NCBI GenBank assembly: GCA_021816505.1
Contig: JAKAXS010000203.1
Coordinates: 1-5,704 of the forward strand
DNA: 5,704 nt
Direction of reading: 5' to 3'
DNA from: Pseudomonadota bacterium
Lineage (GTDB): Bacteria > Pseudomonadota > Alphaproteobacteria > Rhizobiales > Hyphomicrobiaceae
Position 1 is the stretch's first letter. Each line of letters starts with the position of its first letter. The position numbers were made by a program, and so were the translations under genes. Shown here one piece after another: positions 4,929 through 5,704 of this stretch. The notes beneath the pieces are model-generated. The model made no database searches. It was not told the DNA's origin and saw only the letters and a list, made by a program, of their open reading frames with translations.

Positions 4929-5447
4929 TTGAGTCTCCAATGTGGTGTTCGACGGCGGTAAGACGCGTCTGCCGATTCGGGAATCCGCAGGGATGTCAGG
5001 CCGCTGCAAATGCAGTGCATGGATGCATCGCGCCGGGTCGCGTGAGGGGTCCTCTCCTGGCATGGGGACTCTCGTCAAGCCGATTGGTGAATCGTAGAAG
5101 GCTCTCGCCCCCCTCCGTTTGGCACGCGCAGCTGAGGTCATACGCTTCAGGTAGCGGAGGACCTCGGTTCCAGGATTTAAGTTCCCACTCGCTATACGCA
5201 GCACAACAACAACAAACAGCTCTGCGTTTGCTGACAGATTAGGCCACAGCGTCGGGAAGAACCAGCGGCAGCCGCGACAATTAATGAAGTCCACGACCTC
5301 CGTCTTCGCAACGTGAGGATGTGGAACATGAGACAAAATAAGCGGCAAAAACAAATAGATACGGGTTTTTCTCATTATCTCGTGCCGAGCTCGCTTCATG
5401 AGAGCCGGATCCCCAGTCAGCAGCGGCGCAGGGCGCGGAGACGCCTA
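4929..5447. other. Divergent intergenic region between the SET gene and the recombinase-like gene
   Basis: No gene is supported. The minus-strand frame that continues upstream of the SET start to 5399 lacks a ribosome site and domain. Frames at 4940-5242 (+) and 5281-5658 (-) have noncoding composition. The region must hold the promoters of both flanking genes, but no convincing -35/-10 pair was found. Visible elements are two adjacent quasi-palindromes (5004-5027), a (CAA)4 run (5204-5215), and a TCTCAT/ATGAGA inverted pair (5370-5375 and 5398-5403). If the right-hand gene is an integrase, an attachment site or its regulator's operators could lie here. Confidence 0.5.
5004..5027. repeat. Two adjacent quasi-palindromes with two-base centres
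   Basis: CTGCA-aa-TGCAG (5004-5015) is followed without a gap by TGCAT-gg-ATGCA (5016-5027). Both have 5-bp arms and a two-base centre, so the dyad axes are 12 bp apart, close to one helical turn. Such a pair would suit two dimers of a small regulator bound on the same face of the DNA, near the SET-gene start (about 80 bases upstream of it). No bound factor is known. Confidence 0.35.
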
Positions 5448-5704
5448 ATGGTGATGACATGCTTGACGACTGAGAAGCTGATTGAAGTGATGCGGGAGCG
5501 CGCCGGACAGCCCGGTCTACCGACAGAAGCCTCTTTACCAAACTTTGTGACAGCGCTCCGGCACTTTGTCGAAGAGCGCGGGCTAAAGCCGGATACTCCA
5601 ATAGGTGGTTTACTGCGGCTCGGTTACCCGAAAGCACTAGCGGCGCATGTGTCGACACTTTCGAGCCGCAAGGTTGACGCGCGGGTGATTGCCAATCGCC
5701 AGAT
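5448..5704 (+). CDS. Probable site-specific recombinase, N-terminal part (runs off the window)
   Basis: The first 85 residues are present and the frame is open at the right edge. The ATG at 5448 follows GGAG (5437-5440) by seven bases; the ATG at 5454 is less well placed. The sequence is helical and charged, with a core of LPNFVTALRHFVEERGLKPD (30-49), IGGLLRLGYPKALAAHVSTL (52-71) and a basic end, RKVDARVIANRQ. This resembles the N-terminal, core-DNA-binding region of large proteobacterial tyrosine recombinases. The catalytic R-H-R-Y domain would lie beyond the window, so the assignment cannot be confirmed here. If correct, it marks this region as integrated mobile DNA. A different DNA-binding protein remains possible. 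Confidence 0.5.
   Translation, partial: MVMTCLTTEKLIEVMRERAGQPGLPTEASLPNFVTALRHFVEERGLKPDTPIGGLLRLGYPKALAAHVSTLSSRKVDARVIANRQ

Noticed and set aside
4067..5449. ATTAGGC (4067-4073) and its complement GCCTAAT (5443-5449) as integron cassette recombination sites
   Set aside because: They resemble attC core sites but carry A where the invariant G of GTTRRRY is needed, and no paired inner boxes or proper spacing are present.
5281..5658. 125-codon minus-strand frame at the right end
   Set aside because: Overlaps the better-supported plus-strand recombinase-like gene on the opposite strand; Ser/Ala-rich, no motif.
1..5704. CRISPR array, tRNA, rRNA or insertion-sequence ends
   Set aside because: No regularly spaced repeats, no cloverleaf-like segment and no transposase or terminal inverted repeats were seen on reading both strands.

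Overview
The window looks like accessory DNA from a moderately GC-rich bacterium, most plausibly a beta- or gammaproteobacterium such as a Burkholderiales or Xanthomonadales member. That placement is an inference from the style of the lipoprotein, the integrase-like N-terminus and the SET protein; no rRNA, tRNA or housekeeping gene supports it. The proteins are those of a mobile or plasmid-like element: a RepA-type AAA ATPase, a zinc-finger protein, a small lipoprotein, a eukaryotic-style SET-domain protein, and the start of a probable site-specific recombinase running off the right edge.

Left part (1-814): no convincing gene. It holds a perfect TTATCCACA DnaA box (305-313) and, at 681-796, a dense cluster of inverted repeats, an 11-bp direct repeat, a 12-bp perfect palindrome and a long hairpin. 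This cluster lies directly downstream of the RepA-like gene (minus strand, 815-2005) and is the best candidate for a replication origin or similar protein-binding locus. The ATPase has a clear Walker A, Walker B and HH motif, and a C-terminal tail that looks like a winged helix.

Middle (2006-3664): a divergent control region separates the ATPase gene from a plus-strand unit. The unit starts with a 25-codon reading frame (2422-2499) that has an excellent ribosome binding site. Its stop overlaps the start of a 241-residue protein with a CGNR-like four-cysteine zinc finger (2496-3221). A 12-bp inverted repeat (2159-2219) and a pair of AACAGGA repeats (2382-2414) lie in the control region. A minus-strand lipoprotein gene (3356-3664) converges on the zinc-finger gene.

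Right part (3665-5704): 3665-4292 is gene-poor, with one doubtful small reading frame and two stem-loop structures. The SET-domain gene (4293-4928, minus) follows, with an intact NHSC motif, a GEEITWDY motif and a CxCxxC post-SET cluster. A gap at 4929-5447 without a convincing gene holds two adjacent quasi-palindromes. The window ends in a plus-strand partial gene (5448-5704) that resembles the N-terminal region of a tyrosine recombinase.

Working model (inference): this is part of an integrative, plasmid-like element. The RepA-like ATPase and the 681-796 cluster would form a replication or maintenance module, the coupled leader and zinc-finger gene a divergent regulatory unit, and the lipoprotein and SET protein cargo. 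The recombinase would handle integration. No initiator, primase, relaxase or partition gene is visible, so replication or transfer would need functions outside the window or from the host.
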